64,000 nucleotides of DNA, taken from assembly GCA_002366565.1 (NCBI GenBank), contig DFBJ01000007.1, positions 186,001 through 250,000 of the forward strand, in the 5' to 3' direction. The notes under the pieces are model-generated. The model ran no database searches. It saw nothing but the letters and a program-made list of their open reading frames with translations, and was not told the DNA's origin. The stretch comes from Bacteriovoracaceae bacterium UBA3083 (lineage in GTDB: Bacteria; Bdellovibrionota; Bacteriovoracia; Bacteriovoracales; Bacteriovoracaceae). The position numbers and the translations under genes were made by a program. Shown here piece by piece: positions 1 through 8,588 of the stretch (position 1 is its first letter; every line of letters starts with the position of its first letter).

Positions 1-611
1 TAGATTACGCCATCGTTAGAGGCGCAAAGATCATCTCTATTAGTCAGGGGATTTCTCTATACAATAAGTATTCATTTCTATTTGTTGATAATGATTTTAA
101 TAAATCTATTGGCTATGTTAAGTCGGCCATTGCTAGAGCGAAAGAGCGTGGAGTAATTATTGTCGGTTCTATTTCAAATGATAATACTAGGGATCATGTG
201 ATAGAGCCCTCTGTTCCTGGAAACCTTGAAGATGTTCTTTCCGTTGCTAATGTTAATTCAAATGGAGTGATCCAAAGTGGATATGGTAACAATACTGATA
301 TTGCTTACTACGGTACAGATATATTTGTATGGGAAGGAAGATGTGATGAGTATGTCAAAGGCTACAAAGATGGGTGTACAGAGTTAAGTAAGACAAATGG
401 TTTTACAAAAGTGACAGGAAGTTCACTATCGACTCCAATTGTAGCTGTTTCTTTAGGGATTTTAAGTGCTGCCGGAGCTGATATACAGATGAATGAAGAG
501 CTTATTTCTCGCATAAAAAAATCATGCTCAAAGAGTATAAAGACAAGTAAAAATATTAGCTCTAGGTGTGTATTCTCTCCAGAGAAGTTGACGAAGAGTT
601 ACCTAGACTAA
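1..611 (+). CDS. Subtilisin-like serine protease (S8 family), C-terminal part only
   Basis: The reading frame is open from base 3 to the TAA at 609-611, so the 202 visible residues are the C-terminal end of a longer protein whose start lies outside the window. It carries the late landmarks of S8 peptidases: an alpha-helix/strand stretch reading YAIVRGAKIISIS, a segment VIIVGSISND where the oxyanion-hole Asn is expected, and GSSLSTP around the codon at 423-425, equivalent to the catalytic-Ser motif GTSMATP. The catalytic Asp and His would be upstream, outside the window. S8 proteases are usually secreted; export cannot be judged here because the N-terminus is missing. The gene ends in front of a strong hairpin at 623-650. 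The family assignment is confident; substrate and role are unknown. Confidence 0.85.
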   Translation, partial: DYAIVRGAKIISISQGISLYNKYSFLFVDNDFNKSIGYVKSAIARAKERGVIIVGSISNDNTRDHVIEPSVPGNLEDVLSVANVNSNGVIQSGYGNNTDIAYYGTDIFVWEGRCDEYVKGYKDGCTELSKTNGFTKVTGSSLSTPIVAVSLGILSAAGADIQMNEELISRIKKSCSKSIKTSKNISSRCVFSPEKLTKSYLD

Positions 612-622
612 ACATACTGCTT

Positions 623-650
623 AAAAGTGAGCTATAAAAAGCTCACTTTT
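623..650. terminator. Bidirectional hairpin terminator
   Basis: A perfect 10-bp inverted repeat, AAAAGTGAGC (623-632) and GCTCACTTTT (641-650), with an 8-nt loop. The A-rich/T-rich ends give a U-tract in both directions. It lies between two converging genes and can end both transcripts. Confidence 0.85.
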
Positions 651-664
651 AACAAAATTTTATC

Positions 665-1135
665 TTACTCACATAGTTCTGGGAATGGAGCTTGAGGTAG
701 AGAGTTACTAGGAATACATTGTCCTTCCCACACAGCTTCTCCTGTTTGCATATTACCAATATAAGTAGAATATCCCATAAACCAAGTAATGACTTTTTCT
801 TCACCAGTTAGTGTGAATTCATTCATAAGTAGTTCTGGAACTTCTCCATCTACTGAGTAGCACCAACCGTGAGAACGCATTACAGTGTCACTTAAGACCT
901 CCATAGCATCTATTCCAAGGGGAGAGTTGAGCATCTGTGAGATTCCAAATTGGCTTGAGAGATTTTGAATAGAGTTCTTCTCCAGAGTGCCTAAACTTAA
1001 TTCGCCTACTGTTTCGTAACTATCTGTAACTACAGTAGAAAACACAGGACTCTTGCTGCAAGAGTCTACTATTTGAAAATCTAAAGCAAATGTATTTGTG
1101 CTTATTAAGGTAAATAGCGCTACTAAGTACTTCAT
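665..1135 (-). CDS. Secreted protein with DUF4430-like C-terminal domain
   Basis: 156 aa with a clear signal peptide (MKYLVALFTLISTNTFA) and a mature part starting near LDF. The C-terminal half has the pattern HGWCYSVDG..P....N.F.L...E.ITWFMGYSTY. This resembles the DUF4430/transcobalamin-C-like fold, where a Trp-x-Tyr-x-Val-(N/D)-G turn is followed by a strand ending in W-x-(Y/M/G). Four cysteines remain in the mature protein (around residues 26, 92, 139 and 155), so disulfides are likely. The start has a ribosome binding site AAGGAC. The gene is single, convergent with the protease upstream and divergent from the beta-barrel gene downstream. The family call comes from the motif pattern only; function is unknown. 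Confidence 0.6.
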   Translation of the reverse strand: MKYLVALFTLISTNTFALDFQIVDSCSKSPVFSTVVTDSYETVGELSLGTLEKNSIQNLSSQFGISQMLNSPLGIDAMEVLSDTVMRSHGWCYSVDGEVPELLMNEFTLTGEEKVITWFMGYSTYIGNMQTGEAVWEGQCIPSNSLPQAPFPELCE

Positions 1136-1297
1136 TTTATGTCCTTTTTATGTATTTTTTCAAAATTTATACTATAATGATTAGAGATTGTTCACTCATT
1201 GAAGAATTTACAAATATCTCATTTAGAACAGCGATATTTGTCATACTTAAGAACAAATGGCCCATGGTTGGGCCAAGAAATAAATCATGGAGGATAT

Positions 1298-1906
1298 ATG
1301 AAAAATATCAAATTACTTAGTCTTTTTACATTTCTACTCTTTACTTCAAATTCTTTTGCCGGTGTTCTTGTTGAACCTTTCGTAGGTTTTGGAATTGGAT
1401 CAGGTGAGTACAAGTCAGGTTCTCAGACTGCTGATAACACTTATACTGGTCCTCAATTAGGAGCTAGATTAGGTTATAGCTTTTTAGGATTAATGGGTGG
1501 GCTAGAATATAGAAATACTTCAGGTTCTTTAAGTTATGATTCTCACTCAGGTGGTGGAACTTGGGCCAATAGTGGTACAGATCAAGATTATTCTGGAACA
1601 GAGCTTGGTGCATTCATCGGTTATGAATTACCAATTCTTTTAAGAGCATATGTTGGATACACATTTAGTACAAAATGGGAATTAGATAACAATGCAGCTT
1701 GGCTTGGAGCTTCTGGAGATGAGCTTTCTGGTAACACAACAACTCTTGGTGTCGGTTTCACTGGACTTCCATTCGTAAGTTTAAATGTTGAATTTAGAAT
1801 GATTGCACTTGATAAATTTAAAGATGCAAGTGCTGGAACAGAAACTACTGCAGATTACAGTTCTAATGAAGTAGTGTTTGGTGCTTCTCTTCCTCTAGAC
1901 TTTTAG
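1298..1906 (+). CDS. Outer-membrane beta-barrel family protein
   Basis: 202 aa. I chose the ATG at 1298 because it has a perfect GGAGG six bases upstream and begins a typical signal peptide (MKNIKLLSLFTFLLFTSNSFA). The frame is open 33 codons further upstream, but that part looks non-coding. The mature protein alternates short hydrophobic/aromatic strands with Gly/Ser/Asn-rich turns (EPFVGFGIGSG, GPQLGARLGYSF, LGAFIGYELP, YVGYTFS, TLGVGFTGLP) and ends in a strand with C-terminal Phe. This is the signature of small 8-stranded outer-membrane barrels of the OmpA/OmpW-like type. There is a TATAAT at 1173-1178 upstream without a clear -35. Probably a structural or adhesion-related surface protein; no specific function can be assigned. 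Confidence 0.75.
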   Translation: MKNIKLLSLFTFLLFTSNSFAGVLVEPFVGFGIGSGEYKSGSQTADNTYTGPQLGARLGYSFLGLMGGLEYRNTSGSLSYDSHSGGGTWANSGTDQDYSGTELGAFIGYELPILLRAYVGYTFSTKWELDNNAAWLGASGDELSGNTTTLGVGFTGLPFVSLNVEFRMIALDKFKDASAGTETTADYSSNEVVFGASLPLDF

Positions 1907-1920
1907 TTTTAATTAAAGTG

Positions 1921-1952
1921 AAGACTAGTTCCTAAGGGACTAGTCTTTTTTT
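1921..1952 (+). terminator. Intrinsic terminator overlapping the 3' end of the opposing gene
   Basis: A 12-bp stem with one G-U wobble (AAGACTAGTTCC at 1921-1932 pairing with GGGACTAGTCTT at 1936-1947), a 3-nt loop and a T-run at 1946-1952. It terminates the beta-barrel gene. Its right arm also encodes the last residues of the minus-strand gene, so terminator and coding sequence are shared. Confidence 0.85.
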
Positions 1953-2513
1953 CATAATTATATCTTTTTTAGTATCTTCAAAATTTGTTCTATTCCATAC
2001 TGATAATTGTTTTCCTGTTTGTGCATCTACTTGTGCTTCAAAACTATTAGGAGGAGAGTCTTTATCATTCTGTATAGTAACCTGTACTTGTTCTATGTAA
2101 GTTGCTTTACCTGCAATAACTCTAATTATACCTAAGTTCTTTTTTATAAAAACCTTACTGTCTGGTCCAAGCTTACTTAATAACTCATCAGCGTATATTT
2201 TTTTCCAATTACTATTAGGCTTATTTTCAAATAATGTATTTTTATCAATTTTACCAAGGACCTCTCTATTTGTTTTCTTATCTCTTGGTCTTGGAATTGA
2301 AGCAGGTTCTCTTTTCTTGTCTTTTGTAAAAGAGTCAGAAATTATTCGTGCTTTTTTCTTTTCTTTATAAGTTGTTTGGTGAACATTTGTTCCTTCTGGG
2401 GACTTGTAGTAAGTTTGCCAACTTTTATCTTCATTTGCGTTCATTATCTTTACAGTGTAATAAACTGGAATTGAGAGTATGGCTATAAATAGGATGTTCT
2501 TAAATAATTTCAT
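1932..2513 (-). CDS. Membrane-anchored or exported 193-aa protein, PepSY-like C-terminus
   Basis: 193 aa with one N-terminal hydrophobic segment (residues about 5-24) preceded by Lys, so either a signal anchor or a signal peptide. Residues 30-100 are basic and low in structure. The C-terminal part (about 105-180) contains a Lys/Val-rich strand region and SFEAQVDAQTGKQLSVW, which resembles the end of PepSY/FTP propeptide domains (...a.vDa.TG.vl...). The start codon overlaps the stop of the metallopeptidase gene (TAATG), so it is translationally coupled and is the last gene of the 8252-to-1932 operon. An FTP/PepSY-type inhibitor or chaperone of the neighbouring metallopeptidase is an attractive inference but unproven. 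Confidence 0.55.
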   Translation of the reverse strand: MKLFKNILFIAILSIPVYYTVKIMNANEDKSWQTYYKSPEGTNVHQTTYKEKKKARIISDSFTKDKKREPASIPRPRDKKTNREVLGKIDKNTLFENKPNSNWKKIYADELLSKLGPDSKVFIKKNLGIIRVIAGKATYIEQVQVTIQNDKDSPPNSFEAQVDAQTGKQLSVWNRTNFEDTKKDIIMKKRLVP

Positions 2514-4912
2514 TAATCGATTACCGTGAATTGAAAGTTAATAACTCTGAAAGGGTCTGCTCCTGAATATTTATAATCTTTATACTCATCTCCAACTTGT
2601 TCAAATGGAGTATTTACATTTGATGTATAAGTGTTGCCAGTATCATCACTTGTTATATTGTGACAATCTTCACAGTTAGTGAACGATGCCCTCAATCTAC
2701 AGTTAACAGTCGTTCCTGGTGGAATTGAAGGACTTACTTCTAAAAAGAATATGTTACTTGCTTTGAATTCATTTTCTCCATTGCTATCAACTAGAGTTTC
2801 TGCCCACGTTTTCTTAGGCTCAATTCTTGAGTACCAAGCAACATCTGCACCCTTTGGTGATCTAATTAAGCAGTCCTTAGTAGAGCTTGAACCACCTAAA
2901 CACTCTGTCGCTTCAATTGCTCTTGAGGCCATAAAAGTTTCTTGGCTGACCCATACTGCAGCATCGTCCTGGATATCCTGGAAGAAGCATACTGGTTCAA
3001 CAGTTTGAGAGTCTAGAACACCAACGCCGTTATCAAGGGCTTCTTCTGCGCATCCTGGATAATTCGAAACTGAAGCACCACCTTGACTCTCGCTAGGGAA
3101 GTTATCTTCAAAGTTATTACAAGGTTTACCGTCTTGCATATGGTCCCAGTCGTTAGCTAAAATTCTAACACCGGCCATTGTACTATTTGAGTTATTATAG
3201 AGATTAAGTAGTATACCTACGAGCTCACCCGGGCTCACTTGTCCATTACCATTGTTATACTTTAAATTTCCATTTTCAAAAATAGTTGTACTTAGTGAGC
3301 CATCAATAAATCCGTTTGTTAAACTCGTAGCTGCTGCGTTCATATCTGAATAGCTATCAAAGATAAACGCTTTTGAGTTTCCAGATCTACTATCAACTAG
3401 CAGTTGGTTCTTTTTAATTAAAACTGTCTTTTGTCTATTTAGTTCTTCAACATTTTGTATCGTTTCCGCAAGAGATCTACTACCGTTCATGTCATAGTTT
3501 TTAAATAAAAGTAAGCCGTAGTCATCGAGCAATTGCTCTAATCTTTGAATATTATATGAATTGAAATTACATAGGCTTGAGTCTGTTGCTAGGGAAGATT
3601 TAACAAACCTAGAGAACGTTTGAGAAAATCTTCTATAAGTAATAGGTTTATTTTTTTGAAGCCATTCTTTTGCATTCTCTGGAGTATGGTTAACACCGTA
3701 AGTTGCAGCGCCTTCTATTCCTATAGATGAGAAGTCACCTAAGTAGGCCATTGTTTCCATTAATAATCTGAATGTAAAAGTTCTAGCATATGAATTATTG
3801 AATGAGCATGCAGTCTGTAGGTCTTTTGTAAACGCGACTAGGAAGTGAGACATGATTTGTCCGGCATAGTGAATTTCTTCATAATTTTCTTCAGGATTAT
3901 TTGGATCATACCCTAGGTAAGTAGGATAGGAGAGTCTTCCTTCTGATGTCTCACTTATTCCTGCTACGTGTAGGTCATCACTTTCTTCCATTGGTCTACT
4001 TAAATTTAAGAATCGCCCCATAGACCATTCTCCAACGTGAGCTCGGCCTGTCATATAGTAACTGAAGTAATCAGCAATTCCTTCATTTATGGCCTTACCT
4101 TCATCGTACGAGAAGTAACCTAAATTTGAATCAATTGCTACTGTTCCACTTGCTCTAGTTCTAAAGTTCATGGCGTTGTGAACAAAGGCATGTCCTAGCT
4201 CATGATAAAGAGTCGTAGGGTCTTGAACAAACTTTACATCTTCATAAATACTGTCAAAACCTAAACAAATTGAGTAAGTCGAAGGACTAAAGAATGCATT
4301 ATTTGGTAAGTCATCACAAAGGGCATAGCCTCTAAGAGGTGATGTTTCCCAGGTTGATCCACTTGTAAATAAGCTCATTGGAAGTGATGTAGATAAACCA
4401 GATGGATTAGATCCATAGTATGTTGAGTAAGTAGATGAAAGATCAGTATTATATTTTGAAATCATCCAGTTCATATGTGTGAACATTTGTACTTGATCAA
4501 ATTCAACTGTGCTAGTGTCAAATGCCCACTTTTGGTTCGTTGATTGATATAGGCTAGTGATACTGTCTTTCTTTACTTCAAAGCAATGTGGATCGTCTAC
4601 ACATGTCTTTTGTAAATATTGTCCATCAATAACAAAATCTTGAGAAGTTTTAAGTAGTGAGTTCAGATTTACTGTGTGATCTAGTGAAGAGTTTCCTGAT
4701 AATATAATAGGGTTGTCATGTAATACTCTTCCATAGCCAATATTTACTGAGGCCGAAGTATTAGCAACTCCTCCTGAAGATGAACTTGATCCACCACTTT
4801 GGCTAGGAACACAAGAAGTTAAGCATAGTGTATACGCAACAAGAGCAGACATAAATATTGTCTGCTTCTTTATTTTTAAATTGAACAATCCGTTTCTTTT
4901 TAAATCTTCCAT
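2513..4912 (-). CDS. Lipoprotein zinc metallopeptidase (HELGH...NEGIADY), 799 aa
   Basis: A lipoprotein signal peptide ends in LTSC with Cys34 as the lipidated residue, followed by a Ser/Gly-rich tether. HELGH at 237-241 and an NEGIADYFSYY segment with Glu277 give the two His and the downstream Glu ligands of a gluzincin-type zinc protease; the spacing recalls the M4/M36 thermolysin/fungalysin group. The rest (about 300-799) is not recognised; the last 200 residues have several Cys and a CEDC motif. It sits 22 nt behind the 1105-aa exoprotein gene and is coupled to the 193-aa gene downstream. GGAAAATAC precedes the chosen ATG; Met21 would be an alternative start but leaves a weaker signal peptide. 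Likely anchored in the outer membrane or facing the periplasm. Substrate unknown. Confidence 0.75.
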   Translation of the reverse strand: MEDLKRNGLFNLKIKKQTIFMSALVAYTLCLTSCVPSQSGGSSSSSGGVANTSASVNIGYGRVLHDNPIILSGNSSLDHTVNLNSLLKTSQDFVIDGQYLQKTCVDDPHCFEVKKDSITSLYQSTNQKWAFDTSTVEFDQVQMFTHMNWMISKYNTDLSSTYSTYYGSNPSGLSTSLPMSLFTSGSTWETSPLRGYALCDDLPNNAFFSPSTYSICLGFDSIYEDVKFVQDPTTLYHELGHAFVHNAMNFRTRASGTVAIDSNLGYFSYDEGKAINEGIADYFSYYMTGRAHVGEWSMGRFLNLSRPMEESDDLHVAGISETSEGRLSYPTYLGYDPNNPEENYEEIHYAGQIMSHFLVAFTKDLQTACSFNNSYARTFTFRLLMETMAYLGDFSSIGIEGAATYGVNHTPENAKEWLQKNKPITYRRFSQTFSRFVKSSLATDSSLCNFNSYNIQRLEQLLDDYGLLLFKNYDMNGSRSLAETIQNVEELNRQKTVLIKKNQLLVDSRSGNSKAFIFDSYSDMNAAATSLTNGFIDGSLSTTIFENGNLKYNNGNGQVSPGELVGILLNLYNNSNSTMAGVRILANDWDHMQDGKPCNNFEDNFPSESQGGASVSNYPGCAEEALDNGVGVLDSQTVEPVCFFQDIQDDAAVWVSQETFMASRAIEATECLGGSSSTKDCLIRSPKGADVAWYSRIEPKKTWAETLVDSNGENEFKASNIFFLEVSPSIPPGTTVNCRLRASFTNCEDCHNITSDDTGNTYTSNVNTPFEQVGDEYKDYKYSGADPFRVINFQFTVID

Positions 4913-4934
4913 GTATTTTCCGTTAACGTACTAT

Positions 4935-7900
4935 TTATTTACCGAAGCCTTGTTGACCACTATAGTCAGCCCCTCCGATTTGCTGCATTTGTTGAAATAA
5001 ACCTTCTACTGTTCTTTGACTGCTATTAGCGGCCTGACATTGTGAGTTTTGAGTTACTTCACCAATCTTTTTCCACTCAGCTGAAAGTGAGTTATCTGTT
5101 ACACTTGCAATTGCTCTGTCTGCTGACTTTGTTGAGTCTTGCATAGAGTTAAGGTTGAACTCGTACTTTTCATTAAAGCAGCTTTTCTTTTTTGAATCTT
5201 TACAGTCTTCAACAGCTGCGATAATTGCATCATTCTTATGAGCTGCACAGAAGTTATCATCTGAGTCTTCGAGCTTATTTATAATACTATTTAGCTTGTT
5301 TGCTATCACACTGTTAGCTTTTCCAGTTGTTTTGAACTTATCTGCACTTAGTGAGCCTAGTTTTATTCCTGAAAGACCGTCTTTGCTGATCCCATCTGCG
5401 GCGTCTTTAAGAGCTTGTTCTTTATCTGTGCTAACAAGACTTTTTGCATCTTTACAGTTTTCTTTGTCAGACGCTTTCTCTAGTGCATCACAGTTTGCAG
5501 ACTCTAACTTACTTGCATAGTCATTAATTTCTGTTTGAGTAATCTTTGATTTACCATTTATTAATTCTTTTATGTCTGCTTTGTAATCGTCTTCAGTTCT
5601 GAAGTCATTTTTAGCAATAGTTTTTTGTAGAGGTTTTGCTACATTCTTATAGAAATCCGATTTCTTAATTTCTTTATTTAAATCTGAATCATCTCCAGAT
5701 TTAATATATTTTGTTAGTTTAGACTTATACTTTTCTAGATCCGTTGGTAGAGCATCCATTGCTGTTGCCGTAAGATCTTTGATCACATCATCTACATCGT
5801 TATCATTTTCATCACAAACTCTCGCTAGAGTAGATGGATTTTTTGGTGTGTCATCATCATCTTCTGTACCTTTCTCTCTTTCATTATTTGCTCTAGCACA
5901 AAGTTTTCTATACTCAGTTACTCCGTATTCTGCTTCATTTGATATATAGTTTGCAACACCACCAACTGTTTCATAAAGTGCTTGAGCAGAGTAGTCTGAC
6001 TCATCACAACCAGCTGCAGGGTTTAGATTTCCAAGTTGTTCGTATTTCTGGCAAAATTGGCCAACTTCACTCATTAGCTCTTGCTGAGTTTGTTGCATTT
6101 GCATGTTTTGTGCGTTTACAAATTCTCTATATCCCGATTCTGCATTTGAACAATTTGTTGCTAAGTTTTCCCATTTTGATTTTTGAGTCTGAATAGCATC
6201 CTTTTGAGTTGCAATATAATCATTAACAACATTTGTAATCTCACCAGATTGCTTTTGAAGAGTTTCTTTTAATTTGGCAATCTGGTCTGGTAGGTTATCT
6301 AAAAAGTTCAGAGATCCTCCACCAAGTAGATCAACTCCAAATTCACTTTCTTCATTTCCTGGCATTTCAATAAATAGCCCTTCAGGGTAGCTAAAGTTTG
6401 CTCCTGGGAAGTATTGCTTTAAGTAATCAGCATCAGCTAATACTTGTGCTTTAACTTGAGCAAGGTAAGCTTCTTGTCTTGCAACAAGTGCTGTAACATT
6501 CTTATTGTATGTTGCTTGGTAGGCCTTTATTTGAGCTTTCTTATTTTCTACTAATGTATTAGCTTCAGAGAAACATGATTGAACTCTTCCTGAACAAGTT
6601 GAAGCATGCTTTACACAAAATGCATCACTTCCTTGATCGAAGATGCCTTCTTCAGAACAAGTATTTGTAGTCTCACTTCTACCTGAACAATTAATTACTG
6701 AATCATAGATTTGATTACCAATAGTTGCAGCAAATGTAGACTCTAGTTCTTTAAGTTCGTTTAGGTAGGTCTTTGCTCTCGCAACTTGTGTCTGTTGAGA
6801 TACTTGTCCAGCCTGGCCTGTTGAAAATGTATCATCTTGAGTATATTTCTGCTCACACTGAGTAACTGTTTCTCTGAAGAGACCATATGGAGTTGTTGTA
6901 ATAGTTTGTGCACTACTGTTTTTATATTGGATTGAGATATTTGAACTACTATATCTATTATCTAGTTCTTGGATTTGTGCCATTTTGTCTTCTATGAACG
7001 CATCAGAGTCTAAAATGTTTTGTAATGCGATTTTATAGTTTGATAGAGCTGTTGATTTATCACCACTTCCACCAACTCTTAATGATTTAAGAATTTGTTC
7101 TGGTGAGATCGCAACACCTTTATCTTCTAGAGTCACACATTCACTAATGTATTTCTTTTTAAAATAGTTTTCTGCATCGTTTGTAAAGTTTGCGAAGTCT
7201 ACGCCAAAGTTGCTATCCATTGTTGGAATTTCGTAGCCAGGGATAATTTTAGAAAGTTCGCTTTGAATACTATCTACTTTACTATTCATTCTTGATATTT
7301 CTGTACTTATAACGCTTATAACAGGAGTTGCAACACCCATTCTTGTTAAGTCTACACCGTTAATAGATTGTTGACCTGCTGAAACGTCTTTTCTCCACTG
7401 GTCAATTCCTTGTGATTCAATCTGAGCTTTTATAGTTTGAATTTGTGCATTTAAATCACTTTCAATTTGAGGCTTATTTGTAACAAAGTTTGCAGCTTCT
7501 TTGTTAACACTTGTAAGGCCAACCTTTATACCGTTCAGTCCACCTTTCGCTGCAGATGCTAGAGTTTCTGGACCAATGATATTTTGACAAGCATCAGAGA
7601 AGTAATCTGAATAATCTCTTGTTTTAGCATCTATATCGCCACTACCACCACCAAATAGCTCAGTGTTAGCATCTTCCATATCTGCAAGTAGTTTTTTATT
7701 TTCATCTCTAAAGAATTGAGATTCTTTTTCTATTTTAGCTTTTAGTTCTTCAAGTGAGTTTAATCTGTCTTGAAGAGAAGTAACCATGCCTTCTTTTGCA
7801 TCTTCTAAACACTGAAGTCCTACTGGATATGATGTATTTTGAGCAGTTGATAATAATTGCTCGTACATTGAAGTGTAAGTAGTTGCTAAGTTCTTATATT

Positions 7901-8252
7901 GCATTGCCTGATTGAGGCCTGTTGGGTCAGTGATATTATCTTCACAAATACCTACTGGAAAAGCAGATTGTGCTTGTGAAATTTTACAGTGTGGAAAATA
8001 CTTTGCTGAAATAACTTGTGGCTGAAGAGTACTCATTTGAGCAGCAACTTGATTTGTGGCCATTGTTTGCTGCATCGATTGTTGAGCAGTTTGAAGAGCC
8101 GTGTTCATTATTTGCATTGACTGATCTACCCAGTTTGGATCTTGAGCCGAAAGACTAATAGGAGAATAAATTAGCGCACAGATTGACGCTGTCGCAGATA
8201 CCTGTCTTAATAGGTTCTTTTTATTTCTCTTTTGACGTCTGTTAGTTTTCAT
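4935..8252 (-). CDS. Large secreted coiled-coil protein, 1105 aa
   Basis: The N-terminus is very basic (MKTNRRQKRNKKN), then a hydrophobic stretch and a cleavage site near SLSAQ, i.e. a signal peptide. The mature protein is dominated by Gln/Ala/Lys/Glu-rich helices (for example about residues 40-75, 165-200, 255-330, 590-640, 680-760), typical of long coiled coils. Cysteines are scattered and could form disulfides. There is a Gly/Pro-poor acidic stretch with EDDDD near residue 815. No catalytic motif is visible. The start is supported by an AAGGAAAAG ribosome binding site. It is the first gene of the operon with the lipoprotein metallopeptidase and the 193-aa protein, suggesting one envelope or extracellular complex. 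I do not recognise a named family. Confidence 0.6.
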   Translation of the reverse strand: MKTNRRQKRNKKNLLRQVSATASICALIYSPISLSAQDPNWVDQSMQIMNTALQTAQQSMQQTMATNQVAAQMSTLQPQVISAKYFPHCKISQAQSAFPVGICEDNITDPTGLNQAMQYKNLATTYTSMYEQLLSTAQNTSYPVGLQCLEDAKEGMVTSLQDRLNSLEELKAKIEKESQFFRDENKKLLADMEDANTELFGGGSGDIDAKTRDYSDYFSDACQNIIGPETLASAAKGGLNGIKVGLTSVNKEAANFVTNKPQIESDLNAQIQTIKAQIESQGIDQWRKDVSAGQQSINGVDLTRMGVATPVISVISTEISRMNSKVDSIQSELSKIIPGYEIPTMDSNFGVDFANFTNDAENYFKKKYISECVTLEDKGVAISPEQILKSLRVGGSGDKSTALSNYKIALQNILDSDAFIEDKMAQIQELDNRYSSSNISIQYKNSSAQTITTTPYGLFRETVTQCEQKYTQDDTFSTGQAGQVSQQTQVARAKTYLNELKELESTFAATIGNQIYDSVINCSGRSETTNTCSEEGIFDQGSDAFCVKHASTCSGRVQSCFSEANTLVENKKAQIKAYQATYNKNVTALVARQEAYLAQVKAQVLADADYLKQYFPGANFSYPEGLFIEMPGNEESEFGVDLLGGGSLNFLDNLPDQIAKLKETLQKQSGEITNVVNDYIATQKDAIQTQKSKWENLATNCSNAESGYREFVNAQNMQMQQTQQELMSEVGQFCQKYEQLGNLNPAAGCDESDYSAQALYETVGGVANYISNEAEYGVTEYRKLCARANNEREKGTEDDDDTPKNPSTLARVCDENDNDVDDVIKDLTATAMDALPTDLEKYKSKLTKYIKSGDDSDLNKEIKKSDFYKNVAKPLQKTIAKNDFRTEDDYKADIKELINGKSKITQTEINDYASKLESANCDALEKASDKENCKDAKSLVSTDKEQALKDAADGISKDGLSGIKLGSLSADKFKTTGKANSVIANKLNSIINKLEDSDDNFCAAHKNDAIIAAVEDCKDSKKKSCFNEKYEFNLNSMQDSTKSADRAIASVTDNSLSAEWKKIGEVTQNSQCQAANSSQRTVEGLFQQMQQIGGADYSGQQGFGK

Positions 8253-8588
8253 TTTTCTTTTCCTTAAATATCATCGAAAAATCTTTGGTATACACATTTC
8301 ACTGTCTTATCGGATTTTTGAGTGAAATCATTAAGTTTCTACTTATTATTTTAAACGCATAACGCCTAGAGCCAAAGAACTGTTCTTCTATGAGCAATAT
8401 TCTTGGCATTATGACCTTTTACTGTAGAATATAATTAATGATTCTAAGGACTTCTGATTTGTCATCATTCTCTATAAAGTGATTTTATTCACTTGTCGTA
8501 TGCCAGATATATGTGGAGTTTTAGTGTCATTGATGTGATTACAATAAGTTGAAATATAATACTCCAATGAAGGTAAGTATCTGATAAT
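8253..8588. other. 336-bp divergent intergenic region
   Basis: No gene seen. It separates the divergent exoprotein operon (minus) and the RDD/uppP operon (plus) and so should hold both promoters. An imperfect inverted repeat GCCAAAGAA (8371-8379) / TTCTTGGC (8400-8407) lies near the middle. A candidate plus-strand promoter is at 8530-8560. No convincing sigma-54 site is present. Confidence 0.6.
8530..8560 (+). promoter_or_regulatory. Candidate sigma-70-type promoter for the RDD/uppP operon
   Basis: A consensus TATAAT at 8555-8560 and a TTGATG at 8530-8535, separated by 19 bp, which is slightly long. It lies 28 bp before the RDD start codon. The -10 is strong and the -35 uncertain. Confidence 0.4.

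Noticed and set aside
1199..1297. Upstream extension of the 202-aa barrel gene
   Set aside because: The extension lacks a ribosome binding site and would bury the signal peptide; GGAGG and a signal peptide favour 1298.
8494..8512. Minus-strand TGGCATACGACAAGTG as a fifth sigma-54 site
   Set aside because: The -12 part (AAGT) fails to match TTGC, so spacing alone does not support it.
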